Counted from the stretch's first letter, positions 34,243 through 44,134 are shown. The stretch is 64,000 nucleotides of DNA from Paucilactobacillus suebicus DSM 5007 = KCTC 3549 (GCF_001434475.1 NZ_AZGF01000010.1:204-64203), one strand, 5' to 3'. Program-made: numbers and translations. Notes: generated from the letters alone by a model not told the origin.

Positions 34243-35157
34243 TTACTTTTTATCAACCGCATGTCCGCCAAATCCGTTACGCAAAGCTGCAACAACTTTA
34301 CCAGTGAAGTTGTTATCAGCATCACGCATTGATTCGTAACGCATCATCAGTGACAGAGCAATAACCGGTGTTGGTACGGCCATGTCAAGTGATTCCTGTA
34401 GAGTCCACTGACCTTCACCAGATGAATGCATCCGGCCAAGCAAGTCGTCTAATTTAGGATCCTTAGCAAAGGCATCTTCGGCAAGTTCCATTAACCAACT
34501 ACGGACAACTGAGCCATGGTTCCAAAGCTTAGCAACTGCTTCGTTATCATAATTGTAGTCACTGTTTTCAAGAACATCAAATCCTTCACCAATGGCTTCC
34601 ATCATACCGTATTCAATACCGTTATGGACCATTTTGAGGTAGTGACCTGAACCAGCCTTGCCGGTGTACAAGAAACCATCTGGTTCTGATACAAGTTCAA
34701 ATACTGGACGAAGGTACTCATCAAACATGTCTCCATCATCGCCACCGATCATGAAATTACCACCATTCAGTGCACCATTTTGGCCGCCTGATGTACCACA
34801 GTCGAAGAACTTAATGCCAGCACCCGTTAGAATATGGTTATGACGGAGTGAATCCTTGTAGAATGAATTTCCACCGTCAACAACGATGTCACCCTTATCG
34901 AGTGTGTTGGCGAGTTGTTGAATTGTAGCATCAGTTGGTTTGCCGGCTGGCAACATCAACCAAGCAATTCTTGGAGTATCAAGCTTACTAATCATATCTT
35001 CCAAAGTTGAAGCAGGAGTAGCGCCAGCTTCCTTAGCAGCTGCAACGTTATCTTTTGCAAGATCGAAACCAACAACTTCGATTCCGTTTCGTAACATATT
35101 CTTAGTTAAGTTTAGCCCCATTTTACCAAGGCCGATCATTCCAACACGCATGTTCAA
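34243..35157 (-). CDS. gnd: 6-phosphogluconate dehydrogenase, decarboxylating (short GntZ/YqeC type)
   Basis: A 304-residue enzyme that turns 6-phosphogluconate into ribulose 5-phosphate, CO2 and NAD(P)H. Rossmann start MRVGMIGLGKMGLNLTKNM, substrate motif VDGGNSFYKDSLR, FFDCGTSGGQNGAL and catalytic KMVHNGIEYGMMEAIGEGF. The length is that of the short form, not the 470-residue housekeeping form; short enzymes are often NAD-dependent. It is divergent from an RpiR-type regulator, which probably controls it. It works downstream of the gluconate kinase at 40003. Confidence 0.94.
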   Translation of the reverse strand: MNMRVGMIGLGKMGLNLTKNMLRNGIEVVGFDLAKDNVAAAKEAGATPASTLEDMISKLDTPRIAWLMLPAGKPTDATIQQLANTLDKGDIVVDGGNSFYKDSLRHNHILTGAGIKFFDCGTSGGQNGALNGGNFMIGGDDGDMFDEYLRPVFELVSEPDGFLYTGKAGSGHYLKMVHNGIEYGMMEAIGEGFDVLENSDYNYDNEAVAKLWNHGSVVRSWLMELAEDAFAKDPKLDDLLGRMHSSGEGQWTLQESLDMAVPTPVIALSLMMRYESMRDADNNFTGKVVAALRNGFGGHAVDKK

Positions 35158-35310
35158 ATACCTCTTTCGTAGTTTTTGATTTTCTTGTTTTTCTTTTTAC
35201 AAGATCATTATATGCAAATACCTATCAAATTGCAACAATAATTGATGAAAATTGTGAAAATAAATCTTTTTTGGTATACTATTAATTAAAATAAAGTAGG
35301 AGGTCTAAAA

Positions 35311-36153
35311 ATGACCCTTCAATTAATCGAACGGATTTATTCAAAGTACGACACTTTTGGCAACAGCAGCCATAAAATCGCTGATTATTTTCTTAATAAT
35401 CTTGCCGATTGTGACCACCGTTCAATCCAATCACTTGCAAAGGACATCGATACATCAGTTTCCACTATTTCACGATTTGCAAAGCGGTTAGGATATTCTA
35501 GTTATCCCGAATTGCAACTAGCTATCAGCGATCAATTAAAGCATCCAGAAAAGATTGCAGCTGATATAGATGTCACAGATCCTAATATTATGGTTGCCCA
35601 AAAGGTATTCAGTTCTAACGCTTCTTCACTTAATAAGACCCTTGATCTATTGACCGAGGATAAACTAAACAGTGCCGTCGAGCTGATTACCAACGCCAAT
35701 CAACTTAGTTTCTTTGGCTTAGGTGCCTCAGAAGTCGTTGCTTTTGATGCTTACCACAAGTTTTTAAGAACTCAGATTACCGCTATCTACAACTCTGACT
35801 ACCATATGTCATTAATGCAGGCAGCTAAGATGAACAGTGATGACTGTGCGATCGTGATTTCACACTCTGGCCGTAACCTTGATACATTAAAAATGACCAA
35901 GATTTTACGTGATAACCATGTTCCAATCATCGCCATCACCAGTTTCTCGTCATCAGAACTAGCTAAGATCGGTGATGTAACATTCTATTCCGTCTCTGAT
36001 GATTCTAAATATCGATCACAGGCGGTTGCTTCATTGATTTCTCAGATGAGTATCATCGACTGCCTTTACATGTCTATCATGCGAGATGAGACTGGTAATC
36101 CAAGTCCTAAACTCACCAAAATTAACTCAGTTATCAAGCAAACTCGTGAGTAA
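35311..36153 (+). CDS. RpiR/MurR-family regulator (HTH + SIS)
   Basis: A 280-residue protein: an N-terminal RpiR HTH (NSSHKIADYFLNNLADCDHRSIQSLAKDIDTSVSTISRFAKRLGYSSYPELQLAI) and a C-terminal SIS sugar-phosphate domain (LSFFGLGASEVVAFDAYHKFLR, DCAIVISHSGRNLDTLKMTKIL, VPIIAITSF). The SIS domain should bind a phosphosugar, plausibly 6-phosphogluconate given the divergent gnd. An AGGAGG ribosome site precedes the ATG. Confidence 0.9.
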   Translation: MTLQLIERIYSKYDTFGNSSHKIADYFLNNLADCDHRSIQSLAKDIDTSVSTISRFAKRLGYSSYPELQLAISDQLKHPEKIAADIDVTDPNIMVAQKVFSSNASSLNKTLDLLTEDKLNSAVELITNANQLSFFGLGASEVVAFDAYHKFLRTQITAIYNSDYHMSLMQAAKMNSDDCAIVISHSGRNLDTLKMTKILRDNHVPIIAITSFSSSELAKIGDVTFYSVSDDSKYRSQAVASLISQMSIIDCLYMSIMRDETGNPSPKLTKINSVIKQTRE

Positions 36154-36184
36154 TTACCCGTTTTTAGCAATTTTTGAGCATAGC

Positions 36185-36225
36185 AAAGCCCTCATAGTTG
36201 GTTAAACCCAAGTATGAGGGCTTTT
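36185..36225. terminator. Bidirectional terminator between the RpiR gene and the 2-hydroxyacid dehydrogenase gene
   Basis: AAAGCCCTCAT pairs with ATGAGGGCTTT around an 18-nt loop. T-rich tails on both sides serve both convergent genes. Confidence 0.82.
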
Positions 36226-36248
36226 ACTATTCATTCAATAACGTTCAA

Positions 36249-37241
36249 TTAAAGTGTTGAAGTTAATTCACGACCAAGTTTCTTGCCGGCAACAAGGTTC
36301 TTAACATCGGCAACACACTTTTCACCCATACCATGAAGACATTCGTATGTGTAAGCAGAAGTATGTGGAGTAATTAAGAATCGATCATTTTGCAAGAATG
36401 GGTGGTTGGCACGAACTGGTTCTACTTCCATAGTATCAGCTGCGTAACCAGACACTTTACCACTTTCAACGGCGGCAAGCATTGCCTTTTCATCAATCAA
36501 TGCACCACGAGCATGGTTAACAAAGTAAACACCATCTTTAGCCTTCTTCAAGGCATCAGCATTGATCATGTGTGTATCTTCTTCGTTCAATGAAGCGTTC
36601 AATGAAATGCAATCTGATTGTGCTAACAGTTCATCAAGTGAAACACGTTCAATCTTTGGATTGTCTTCAAACCAGCCCTCACGTGCATGTGGATCTGGAT
36701 CACAGACAACAACCTTAGCGGCGAAGTACTGGAAGATTTCAGCGACACGGCTACCAATGTTACCACAGCCAATTACACCATAGGTCTTACCAGTAAATTC
36801 GTGACCCATGAATTCGGCACGATCTTCATAGTGGTCTGCCTTGATACGCTCTGATGAAGGAGTTGCACGACGAATCAGTGAAAATAAGTTAGCGATCGCA
36901 TTTTCAGCAACTGCATTTCTTTCAACCAATGGAGGCACAATGGTTACTTTTGTACCATGTTCCTTTGCGGCTTCAAGGTCAATGTTGTTGTAGCCAATAC
37001 CATGGCGAGAAATCAACAGAAGTTCATCCTTGTTTTCAAAGAAGTCTTTCTTGAAAAATGGTGTCACACTAGAAATAATTACGTTATATCCCTTTAGCTT
37101 TTCAGCTAATTCAGGACCTGGAATGTTAGGTTCAACCATGAAACGATCCACTGTACCGATTGCTTCTAGTTGTGTCCAATGTTCAGTAAAAACTTGTCCA
37201 AAACTACTTGAATTTACAACTGCGATTTTATATTCTGTCAT
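36249..37241 (-). CDS. D-isomer 2-hydroxyacid dehydrogenase
   Basis: A 330-residue NAD-dependent enzyme. GKTYGVIGCGNIGSRVAEIFQYF is the Rossmann loop, SRHGIGYNNIDLEAAKEHG carries the catalytic Arg region, and Glu and His lie in TMEVEPVRANHPFLQNDRFLITPHTSAY. Unusually the C-terminus keeps a lysine-rich short tail. It follows uxuB by 33 nt and so probably acts on a sugar-acid metabolite such as a 2-keto aldonate; lactate- or glycerate-type substrates cannot be excluded. Confidence 0.85.
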   Translation of the reverse strand: MTEYKIAVVNSSSFGQVFTEHWTQLEAIGTVDRFMVEPNIPGPELAEKLKGYNVIISSVTPFFKKDFFENKDELLLISRHGIGYNNIDLEAAKEHGTKVTIVPPLVERNAVAENAIANLFSLIRRATPSSERIKADHYEDRAEFMGHEFTGKTYGVIGCGNIGSRVAEIFQYFAAKVVVCDPDPHAREGWFEDNPKIERVSLDELLAQSDCISLNASLNEEDTHMINADALKKAKDGVYFVNHARGALIDEKAMLAAVESGKVSGYAADTMEVEPVRANHPFLQNDRFLITPHTSAYTYECLHGMGEKCVADVKNLVAGKKLGRELTSTL

Positions 37242-37274
37242 CTTATTTTCTTTTCTCCATTCTCGATTTTAATA

Positions 37275-38921
37275 CTAGTCTACTTCTTGACCCTTGGCTG
37301 CAAGAGTATCATGCAATACTTGTTCGATGGCGCCGGCACCGGCCAATTCTTGCTTGAAGTATGCTTCAATCTTATCACCCAAACCTACTTCGTAAAGATC
37401 CAAGTTAAAGATTCCCTTGTTGCTTAAGATGCCCTTAACATCTTCGTGAACATCAACATCTGATGAACCTAGCTTCAAATCAGCAACCTTTGCATGTAAT
37501 TCATCATACATTGGATCTGGACTTGGTTCGAATGTTTCACCCTTATCGTTGATACCCATCAAGTAACGTAACCACGTTGCGATTACTAATGGAATGAAGT
37601 TCAAGTCCTTAGGATCACGGTTTGCGTCATCAACGTAGTGTTGAATTGTAACACCGTAACGAACGCCAAGCTTTTGTGAAGTATCTGTAGCGATACGTTG
37701 TGGCTTGTCTGGTGTGTATGGGTTAGGTAAACGCTTCTGAACTAATTCATCGATGAATGACTTAGGGTTGATAACCTTAGGATCCTTAACAACAGGCAAT
37801 CCTTCAACGTAACCAATTTGCTTGATCAAAGCAACTAAGTCCTCGTTACCCATTTCAGATGAAATTGATTGGTAACCAAGAATGCTACCGTAGACAGCTA
37901 AGGCAGTATGAAGTGGGTTCAAGCAAGTTGTAACCTTCATTTCATCAGCTGAGTTAACTGTGTCACGATCTGTCATGATCACACCGGCCTTTTCAAAGGC
38001 TGGACGGCCATTAGGGAATGTGTCTTCAACGACTAAATAATGTGCTTCTTCAGTGTTGGTGAAAGCAGCGATGTTAGTATGCTTCTTAGAATGTAAAATA
38101 GTTGCATCTTCAAAGCCATCATCCAACAATGATTTTTCAATTGTTTCAGATGGGTTTGGTGTAATCCGGTCAATCATTGATAATGGAAAGGCAATTTTCT
38201 TGCTGTCTGACAAGTAATCAATGAATCCTTGGTCAACAAAGCCCTTATCTTGCCAAGCTTTAGCAATGGTCATGACACTGCTCTTTAGACGGTCACCATT
38301 TTGTGAGAAGTTGTCCGTGCTCATCATGGTCAATGGAACTGCACCATTTTGGTAACGAGCAAGTAACAAGCTTACCAACAATGACATATTGTTTTCTGGT
38401 TTAGCAGGACCGTTTTCGATATCACGTGCAACTGGTGGGAAGAATTCTCCTGCACCATTCTTAAGGTGATAACCTTTTTCAGTAATTGAGAATGAAACAA
38501 CTTGTAGGCTTGATTGAGTAAAGTATGACTTTAATTCTTCAAATCCACTTGCATCTTCGGTAGCTGGACCAGCAAATACGGCCTTAGCAACTGATGCGAA
38601 GAGGTCACGATCTTGTGAACCGTCGGCCTTAGTAACAACACGTACAATTTTGTTGTCATATTTACCGTAGATGTCATTAACAACTTGATCATCATAGGTA
38701 TCACTAACGATAACACCGGTATCTGCTACACCATCATCTAACAGTTTGCTTGCGATGGCAGCGTGAAAAGCACGAAACAGGTTACCACCACCAAAGTGAA
38801 TCCAGTGTGGTTCTGCTAATGTCTTTTCAGCCACCTTTTTAGCATCGTAAGTTGGAACAGTAATCTTACTGTCCGCAAATGCCTGCTTATTTTCTAAGTA
38901 ATTGTCTGTAATTTTTACCAT
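37275..38921 (-). CDS. uxuB: Fructuronate reductase/mannitol dehydrogenase-family protein
   Basis: A 548-residue member of the long-chain mannitol dehydrogenase family. WIHFGGGNLFRAFHAAIASKLL is the NAD-binding start; SMIDRITPNPSETIEKSLL and TCLNPLHTALAVYGSILGYQSISSEM hold the catalytic Lys/Asn/His region. The length matches the Firmicute D-mannonate oxidoreductases that reduce D-fructuronate to D-mannonate. uxaC and uxuA in the window complete that path. The promoter has a perfect cre and a motif shared with the gntK promoter. Confidence 0.82.
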   Translation of the reverse strand: MVKITDNYLENKQAFADSKITVPTYDAKKVAEKTLAEPHWIHFGGGNLFRAFHAAIASKLLDDGVADTGVIVSDTYDDQVVNDIYGKYDNKIVRVVTKADGSQDRDLFASVAKAVFAGPATEDASGFEELKSYFTQSSLQVVSFSITEKGYHLKNGAGEFFPPVARDIENGPAKPENNMSLLVSLLLARYQNGAVPLTMMSTDNFSQNGDRLKSSVMTIAKAWQDKGFVDQGFIDYLSDSKKIAFPLSMIDRITPNPSETIEKSLLDDGFEDATILHSKKHTNIAAFTNTEEAHYLVVEDTFPNGRPAFEKAGVIMTDRDTVNSADEMKVTTCLNPLHTALAVYGSILGYQSISSEMGNEDLVALIKQIGYVEGLPVVKDPKVINPKSFIDELVQKRLPNPYTPDKPQRIATDTSQKLGVRYGVTIQHYVDDANRDPKDLNFIPLVIATWLRYLMGINDKGETFEPSPDPMYDELHAKVADLKLGSSDVDVHEDVKGILSNKGIFNLDLYEVGLGDKIEAYFKQELAGAGAIEQVLHDTLAAKGQEVD

Positions 38922-38966
38922 TTGAATAGCTCCCTCCAGCTAAATAATTAGTAATGTAAAACCAAC

Positions 38967-39024
38967 TGATATACTAGTATGCCTGAATACGCTTTCATTA
39001 TAACGCACATTTCCGATGTGTCAA
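38967..39024 (-). promoter_or_regulatory. uxuB promoter with cre and a candidate GntR motif
   Basis: On the minus strand -35 TTGACA (39019-39024), 16-bp spacer, -10 TATAAT (38997-39002). The cre TGAAAGCGTATTCA (38984-38997) begins at the last base of the -10 box. ATACTAGTAT, a perfect palindrome, and the overlapping AACTGATATA motif lie at about 38965-38980, just downstream of the start. Confidence 0.8.
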
Positions 39025-39068
39025 TGTTTATTTTTAGATTCTAATCTAAACACCAGAAATAACATGTT

Positions 39069-39764
39069 TTACTCACTTGCCTCTGTATCAATATTGATGT
39101 CAAAATAATCTGGAAACTTCTCTAGCAAGCTTGGCAATTCATGCAGCATCAATCTTAGATGTGATTCGGCACTAAAACGAATTCCTTCGATATTATGAGA
39201 CTTAATTGCATCAAATATTCCTTGATGTTGGTCAAGCAATGTATCCCAATCTAGTTTGGTAACTTCCAATCTCAACCGACGATACCGATTGAGGTGCATG
39301 TTAATCATTTGCAACCAGTCCCAGATCATTTGTCTGTCGGCACCAATGTAAAATAATTGATGAAACTGTTCATCTAAGTCAAAGAACAAGTTATCATTAC
39401 CATCTGCAACAGCTTGGCGTTGTTGGGATAAGTTTTGTTCTACCCGATCAAACATGTCATCACTAGCCTTAATTGAAAATTGAAGTAAAACATCTGGATC
39501 AATTTTACGACGTAAAAACTGCGCTGTTTCAGCAGATTTTAAGTCAATTTTAGTAATATATGTCCCGCTTTGTGGCACAACTTCTACTAGTGAATAGCGT
39601 TCCAGTCTGATAATTGCTTCACGAACCGGAGTCCGTCCGATACCGAGATCTTGAGAAACAATTTTTTCCGAAATTTTTTGTCCGGGATAGTAAACACCGT
39701 GTAAAATTTGATATTTCAACTGATTATATGCGTCCGTTCGCATGTTGGCTGACGTGTCTTCCAT
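39069..39764 (-). CDS. GntR-family regulator, FadR subgroup (FCD domain)
   Basis: A 231-residue protein with a GntR winged helix (YYPGQKISEKIVSQDLGIGRTPVREAIIRLERYSLVEVVPQSGTYI) and a helical FCD ligand domain with metal-binding Asp/His positions (DLDEQFHQLFYIGAD, HQGIFDAIKSHN, AESHLRLML). It lies between uxuB and gntK, so it most likely responds to a hexuronate or gluconate and controls both. Candidate operators share AACTGATATA. Confidence 0.87.
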   Translation of the reverse strand: MEDTSANMRTDAYNQLKYQILHGVYYPGQKISEKIVSQDLGIGRTPVREAIIRLERYSLVEVVPQSGTYITKIDLKSAETAQFLRRKIDPDVLLQFSIKASDDMFDRVEQNLSQQRQAVADGNDNLFFDLDEQFHQLFYIGADRQMIWDWLQMINMHLNRYRRLRLEVTKLDWDTLLDQHQGIFDAIKSHNIEGIRFSAESHLRLMLHELPSLLEKFPDYFDINIDTEASE

Positions 39765-39877
39765 TAAGTATTCACTTCTTCATCTATAGATTTTATATCC
39801 ATTAATATGGTTTTACATATCTCGACAATACCACAAAATCGAGTACTAGTTTGCGTTTATTTAAAATAATTTTTTCA

Positions 39878-39936
39878 AACTGATATATCTGTTATTGACA
39901 TTCATCTCTTGATTTTGTATCATGTAAGCGTTAACA
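39878..39936 (+). promoter_or_regulatory. gntK promoter: near-palindromic operator, -35/-10 and cre
   Basis: AACTGATATATCTGTT (39878-39893) is a palindrome apart from one symmetric pair. It touches -35 TTGACA (39895-39900); -10 TATCAT (39918-39923) follows after 17 bp. The cre TGTAAGCGTTAACA (39923-39936) lies over the start region and matches the CcpA consensus fully. Confidence 0.85.
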
Positions 39937-40002
39937 GATGAACTAGCCTCCATCTTTAAAAAGAAAAAACTATTTTTTACAATCACAGGAGGGAACCTAC
40001 AC

Positions 40003-41547
40003 ATGGATTATATTATTGGTGTGGACGTTGGTACGACTAGTACAAAGGCCGTTATCTACACGCTCCACGGAGACATAAAAGGCTATTCGAACCAACTTTA
40101 CCCACTTTATCAAGATACCCCAGATACTGCTGAAGAAGATCCAGATGAAATTTTTAACGCAACTGTTAAAGCATTAACCGATGTTGTCAGCAAAGTAAGT
40201 GGTACTGTGCGTGCCGTATCATTTTCAACACAACAGCATAGCTTAATTGCACTAGATAAAGATCACAAGCCACTGACAAAAGTTATCACCTGGGCCGATA
40301 ACCGTGCTGAAAAGCAGGCTACTGAGGCTTCTAAGAGCGGTTTAGGAATGAAGATCTATAATAAGACCGGTCTTCCAATCCACCCAATGGGTCCTGTTTA
40401 TAAATTAATGTGGTTAAAAAAGGAACACAACGATATTTTTGAAAATGCCAACTATTGGGTTGGATTAAAAGAATACCTAATGTGGCGTTTCTTTGGTCAA
40501 CTGAAGGAAGAAACTTCAATGGCTTCTGCCACTGGATTAATGAACATTTTCGACATGGACTGGGATGATGACATTCTCAGTTGGGTTGGCATTAATCGTA
40601 AACAATTACCGGAATTAGTTGATCCAACTTATCAATTAACTGGAATGGACAATGATATTGCTGCTGAAATTGGCATTTCACCAAAAACTCCATTTGTTAT
40701 GGGTGCCACTGATGGTGCCCTTGCAGAAATTGGCTTAGGCGCAATTGGTAAAGGTGAAGTTGCCGTTACCATTGGTACTTCTGGTGCCGTAAGAACCTTC
40801 GTTGACAAGCCTCAGCTTGATCCTAAAGGCCGGACATACTGCTACCCTGTTATGAACGGCAAATGGATCGTTGGTGGTCCCGTTAACAGTGGTGGAATTG
40901 TCTTCCGCTGGGTTCGCGATAACTTGTTTGCACCTGAAAAAGCCACTGCTAAGATGCTTGGCATGGATCCTTATGACTTCTTAACAGAAGTTGCTAAGAC
41001 AGTTCCTGCCGGTTCAGATGGTTTGATTTTCCAGCCATTTCTTGGCGGTGAACGTGCACCTATCTGGAATGGTAACGCACGTGCAACCTTCTTCGGTTTA
41101 ACTCGTAGTCACACACGTGCTCACATGGTTCGTGCAGCCCTTGAAGGTGTTGTCTATAACCTCTACTCAGTTCTACTAGCCTTGCAAGAAGCTGTTGGTG
41201 AACCAACTGTGATTACTGCGACTGGTGGTTTCGCTCGTTCAGCCCTTTGGCGTCAAATGCTTGCTGATGTCTTTGAACATCCAGTAACCATTCCCGAAGC
41301 CTTTGAAAGTGGCTGCTTGGGTGCCATGGTAGTCGGCTTAATTAGTATCGGTGAAGCAGATGACCTTTCAGTTGTTAAGAAGTTCATCGGTAAGCAAAAT
41401 ACTTACCAACCAGATCCATCGAACTTTGAGAACTACCGTGATCTGTTACCAATCTATCTGAGTGTTGGCCGTCAGCTTGAATCTGAGTACGATTCAATTG
41501 CTGAATATCAACGGAAGCATCCACATCCAGAAGATAAAAAAGATTAA
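40003..41547 (+). CDS. gntK: Gluconate kinase (FGGY family)
   Basis: A 514-residue kinase that makes 6-phosphogluconate from gluconate. YIIGVDVGTTSTKAVIY is the phosphate-binding start; VITWADNRAEKQA, MGATDGALAEIGLGAIGKGEVAVTIGTSGAVRTF, FLGGERAPIWNGNARATFFGL and ITATGGFARSALWRQMLADVFEHPV are typical of gluconate kinases of this family. The context (gnd, GntR, cre) agrees. Xylulose kinases resemble it, but these stretches fit gluconate kinase better. An AGGAGG ribosome site precedes the ATG. Confidence 0.9.
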   Translation: MDYIIGVDVGTTSTKAVIYTLHGDIKGYSNQLYPLYQDTPDTAEEDPDEIFNATVKALTDVVSKVSGTVRAVSFSTQQHSLIALDKDHKPLTKVITWADNRAEKQATEASKSGLGMKIYNKTGLPIHPMGPVYKLMWLKKEHNDIFENANYWVGLKEYLMWRFFGQLKEETSMASATGLMNIFDMDWDDDILSWVGINRKQLPELVDPTYQLTGMDNDIAAEIGISPKTPFVMGATDGALAEIGLGAIGKGEVAVTIGTSGAVRTFVDKPQLDPKGRTYCYPVMNGKWIVGGPVNSGGIVFRWVRDNLFAPEKATAKMLGMDPYDFLTEVAKTVPAGSDGLIFQPFLGGERAPIWNGNARATFFGLTRSHTRAHMVRAALEGVVYNLYSVLLALQEAVGEPTVITATGGFARSALWRQMLADVFEHPVTIPEAFESGCLGAMVVGLISIGEADDLSVVKKFIGKQNTYQPDPSNFENYRDLLPIYLSVGRQLESEYDSIAEYQRKHPHPEDKKD

Positions 41548-41557
41548 TATCTAAACA

Positions 41558-41600
41558 AATAGAAGTTCTAAATTCCTAATGGTTATTTAGAACTTCTATT
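41558..41600 (+). terminator. Hairpin after gntK
   Basis: AATAGAAGTTCTAAAT pairs perfectly with its complement (16 bp) around an 11-nt loop. The following T-run is poor, so it may be a partial terminator or a processing hairpin before the MATE gene. Confidence 0.6.
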
Positions 41601-41641
41601 ACTGTACATAGCAGTAAAATCATCTTGGGGGACAAGCGTTC

Positions 41642-42988
41642 ATGAAGGACACAATTGATTTAACAACTGGATATCCGTTAAAAAAAATTTTACTGTTTTC
41701 TCTTCCACTTGTAGGCGGATCATTGTTTCAACAACTATACAATTTCATTGACACAATGATTGTCGGCCGATTAATTGGAATCGATGCCTTGGCTGCAGTT
41801 GGTGCGTACTACCCACTCAGTTTTTTGATTCTTGGTTTTGTTCAAGGAAGTTGTGTTGGCTTTAGCATTCCACTTGCACAGAGCGTTGGTAGTAAAAGTG
41901 AGCGAGACATTAAGGACTATTTAGTAAATGCTGTTTGGCTTTGCCTAGTGGTGGCAATTATATTGACTCCACTCATGATGATCTTTGCCCACTCAATTTT
42001 ACAAGGGTTAAATACACCGCATGAGATTATTAAGTTAGCCACTACTTTTACAGTAGTGTCGTTTGCTGGTATCCCGGCAAATATTCTCTATAATTACTCA
42101 GCTAATGCATTGCGCGCTTTTGGTGATTCAACGCGACCTTTTTACTTTTTAATCAGCTCTCTCGTACTAAACATCATTTTAGCGTTAATTTTCATTGAAG
42201 TATTTCACTTCGGTATTGCCGGTGTAGCTCTAGCTACCGTTATCAGTGAATTTTTTAGTGGCATGTTAAACGTCATCTGGTTAATTTACAGCGGTCATTT
42301 CATCAAAGTGCGATGGCATGACTTCAACTTCAGTTTGCATCATATTAGTAGAATGTGCATTATTGGTTTTCCAATGGGGTTCGAGTACTCGATTTCTGCA
42401 ATTGGCGCCGTGGTCATGCAAGACGCAATCAACTTGCTAGGTACAGCAGCCGTGGCTGGTCAATCTGCTGGTGAAAAAATTAGACAATTATTCACACTAC
42501 CTGCCGAAAGCGTCGGCATGGCAATTGCAACGTATATGGCCCAAAATTATGGTGCCAAAAAAATTGATCGAATTAAAAAAGGCATCCTCCAAGGATCTCT
42601 AATTCAATTGATATACTCTTTAACAGCCTTTGTGTTAGTCATGGTGTTCAAAAAATTACTAATCTCGGCAGTTTTGGGCACAACTAGTGGTGTTGTCTAT
42701 AACAAGGCGGACCAATATTTAACAATTATCAGCTTCTTCTTTATCATTCACGGACTACTAATGATCTTTAGAAACACTCTACAAGGACTTGGCCACAGTA
42801 TTTATGCTATCTTCTCTGGCTTTGGTGAACTTATTGGCCGTTCCATCGGTGGTATCCTGTCGATTACCTCAATGGGATATATAGCAATCTGTTATTCAAA
42901 TCAAATTGCTTGGGGACTATCACTGTTATACTGCATGTTCATCATGTTCAGGCTTTTCAAAACTGATAATCAACTAAAAAATAAATAG
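41642..42988 (+). CDS. MATE-family efflux transporter
   Basis: A 448-residue protein with twelve membrane segments. KILLFSLPLVGGSLFQQLYNFIDTMIVGRLIGIDALAAVGAYYPLSFL and the second-half repeat IGFPMGFEYSISAIGAVVMQDAINLLGTAAVAGQSAGEKIRQL show the two MATE halves. It would export drugs or cationic metabolites by ion antiport. The substrate is unknown. Its stop codon abuts the stop of the convergent AraC gene. Confidence 0.9.
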   Translation: MKDTIDLTTGYPLKKILLFSLPLVGGSLFQQLYNFIDTMIVGRLIGIDALAAVGAYYPLSFLILGFVQGSCVGFSIPLAQSVGSKSERDIKDYLVNAVWLCLVVAIILTPLMMIFAHSILQGLNTPHEIIKLATTFTVVSFAGIPANILYNYSANALRAFGDSTRPFYFLISSLVLNIILALIFIEVFHFGIAGVALATVISEFFSGMLNVIWLIYSGHFIKVRWHDFNFSLHHISRMCIIGFPMGFEYSISAIGAVVMQDAINLLGTAAVAGQSAGEKIRQLFTLPAESVGMAIATYMAQNYGAKKIDRIKKGILQGSLIQLIYSLTAFVLVMVFKKLLISAVLGTTSGVVYNKADQYLTIISFFFIIHGLLMIFRNTLQGLGHSIYAIFSGFGELIGRSIGGILSITSMGYIAICYSNQIAWGLSLLYCMFIMFRLFKTDNQLKNK

Positions 42989-44134
42989 CTATTCCGCGTC
43001 TAAGTCGTGACCTAAGTCACGGCTTTTTGCATACTCTGATGGTGACATCCCCACGATTTTTTTGAAACACTGTGCAAAGTAACTTTGACCATTAAAACCA
43101 ACGTTAATTGCTATTTCATTCATTTTACTATTCTCAGTTCTAATCAACTGTTTAGCAAATTCAATACGTTGAAAGTTGATAAACTCAAACAATGATTGAC
43201 CTGTTTCTTTGCTAAAATTCCTAGATAAAACTGATAGGTTGCTGTGTACAGCATGAGCAATTTGAGTAAGTGTTAACTGCTGAGAATAGTGCATATTTAC
43301 ATAACTGATCGTCGCACTTACTAGTCGGCCATAGTGTTTATTATGTAAATCGCTGATCAAATCGCAGTATTCTTGAGCCATTGTCCTGATTAGGTGCCAA
43401 ATAGAATTCAAATCTCTGGCCTGCTCGATCTTAATTGCATATTTTTCAGAGATTAAATGAACGTAGACTGGCTCTAATCCACCCTGTTCAGCACCAATTC
43501 TACACATCGTATTATAGGCAAAACCGATATTTTTTGCGGAACGAAGTGGACTACTTGGCACACGACTCACAAATGGTGAAAAGAAACTGGTGGGTGTTCC
43601 GTCAGTTAGAATATCCGCCTGTTTTGCATTTCCATCAATAATTGCATCAATTAATTCCCGTTGTTTCTTATATCTTTCATTTACTTGTTGTTCAAAATTA
43701 TCATCCAGATCACCTGAATCTTGAACAATATGTGAATCATCTTGAAAATCTGTTTCCATATGAACTTTAGCTTCACCACAATTAATCAATGATGCCGTAA
43801 TTGATGTAATACTATTGATCTCCGACTTATTTAAAATTGGTAAACTACTTAATTCATTTTGAATCCGTTTTGACTTACTCGCAATATTATATATTTTTAA
43901 ATCCGAATTTGATAAAAAAGGCCCTAGAACAACTATGGATGATATTTTTTTGTTTTGCCATTCGGCAATTGCCAGATATTTCACAATATTTTGATTAAAA
44001 TAATAGCATGTATTCTCACTCTGTTTAATCAAATAATCGAACATCTTTTTCGTGGCTTTTTTAGTAAATTTATGGTAAATGTTCACGTTAACCTTTGCTA
44101 TTTCACTCAGATGTGATGCCAATGCATTATCCAT
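42989..44134 (-). CDS. AraC-family regulator with an N-terminal sensor region
   Basis: About 381 residues. The C-terminal 100 residues are an AraC double HTH (VNMHYSQQLTLTQIAHAVHSNLSVLSRNFSKETGQSLFEFINFQRIEFAKQLIRTENSKMNEIAINVGFNGQSYFAQCFKKIVGMSPSEYAKS). The N-terminal part resembles the sensor of YSIRK/PocR-like regulators but I cannot name its ligand. The ATG at 44134 follows GGAGG; an ATG eight codons upstream lies before that site. It is divergent from gusA and is the best candidate regulator for it. Confidence 0.85.
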   Translation of the reverse strand: MDNALASHLSEIAKVNVNIYHKFTKKATKKMFDYLIKQSENTCYYFNQNIVKYLAIAEWQNKKISSIVVLGPFLSNSDLKIYNIASKSKRIQNELSSLPILNKSEINSITSITASLINCGEAKVHMETDFQDDSHIVQDSGDLDDNFEQQVNERYKKQRELIDAIIDGNAKQADILTDGTPTSFFSPFVSRVPSSPLRSAKNIGFAYNTMCRIGAEQGGLEPVYVHLISEKYAIKIEQARDLNSIWHLIRTMAQEYCDLISDLHNKHYGRLVSATISYVNMHYSQQLTLTQIAHAVHSNLSVLSRNFSKETGQSLFEFINFQRIEFAKQLIRTENSKMNEIAINVGFNGQSYFAQCFKKIVGMSPSEYAKSRDLGHDLDAE

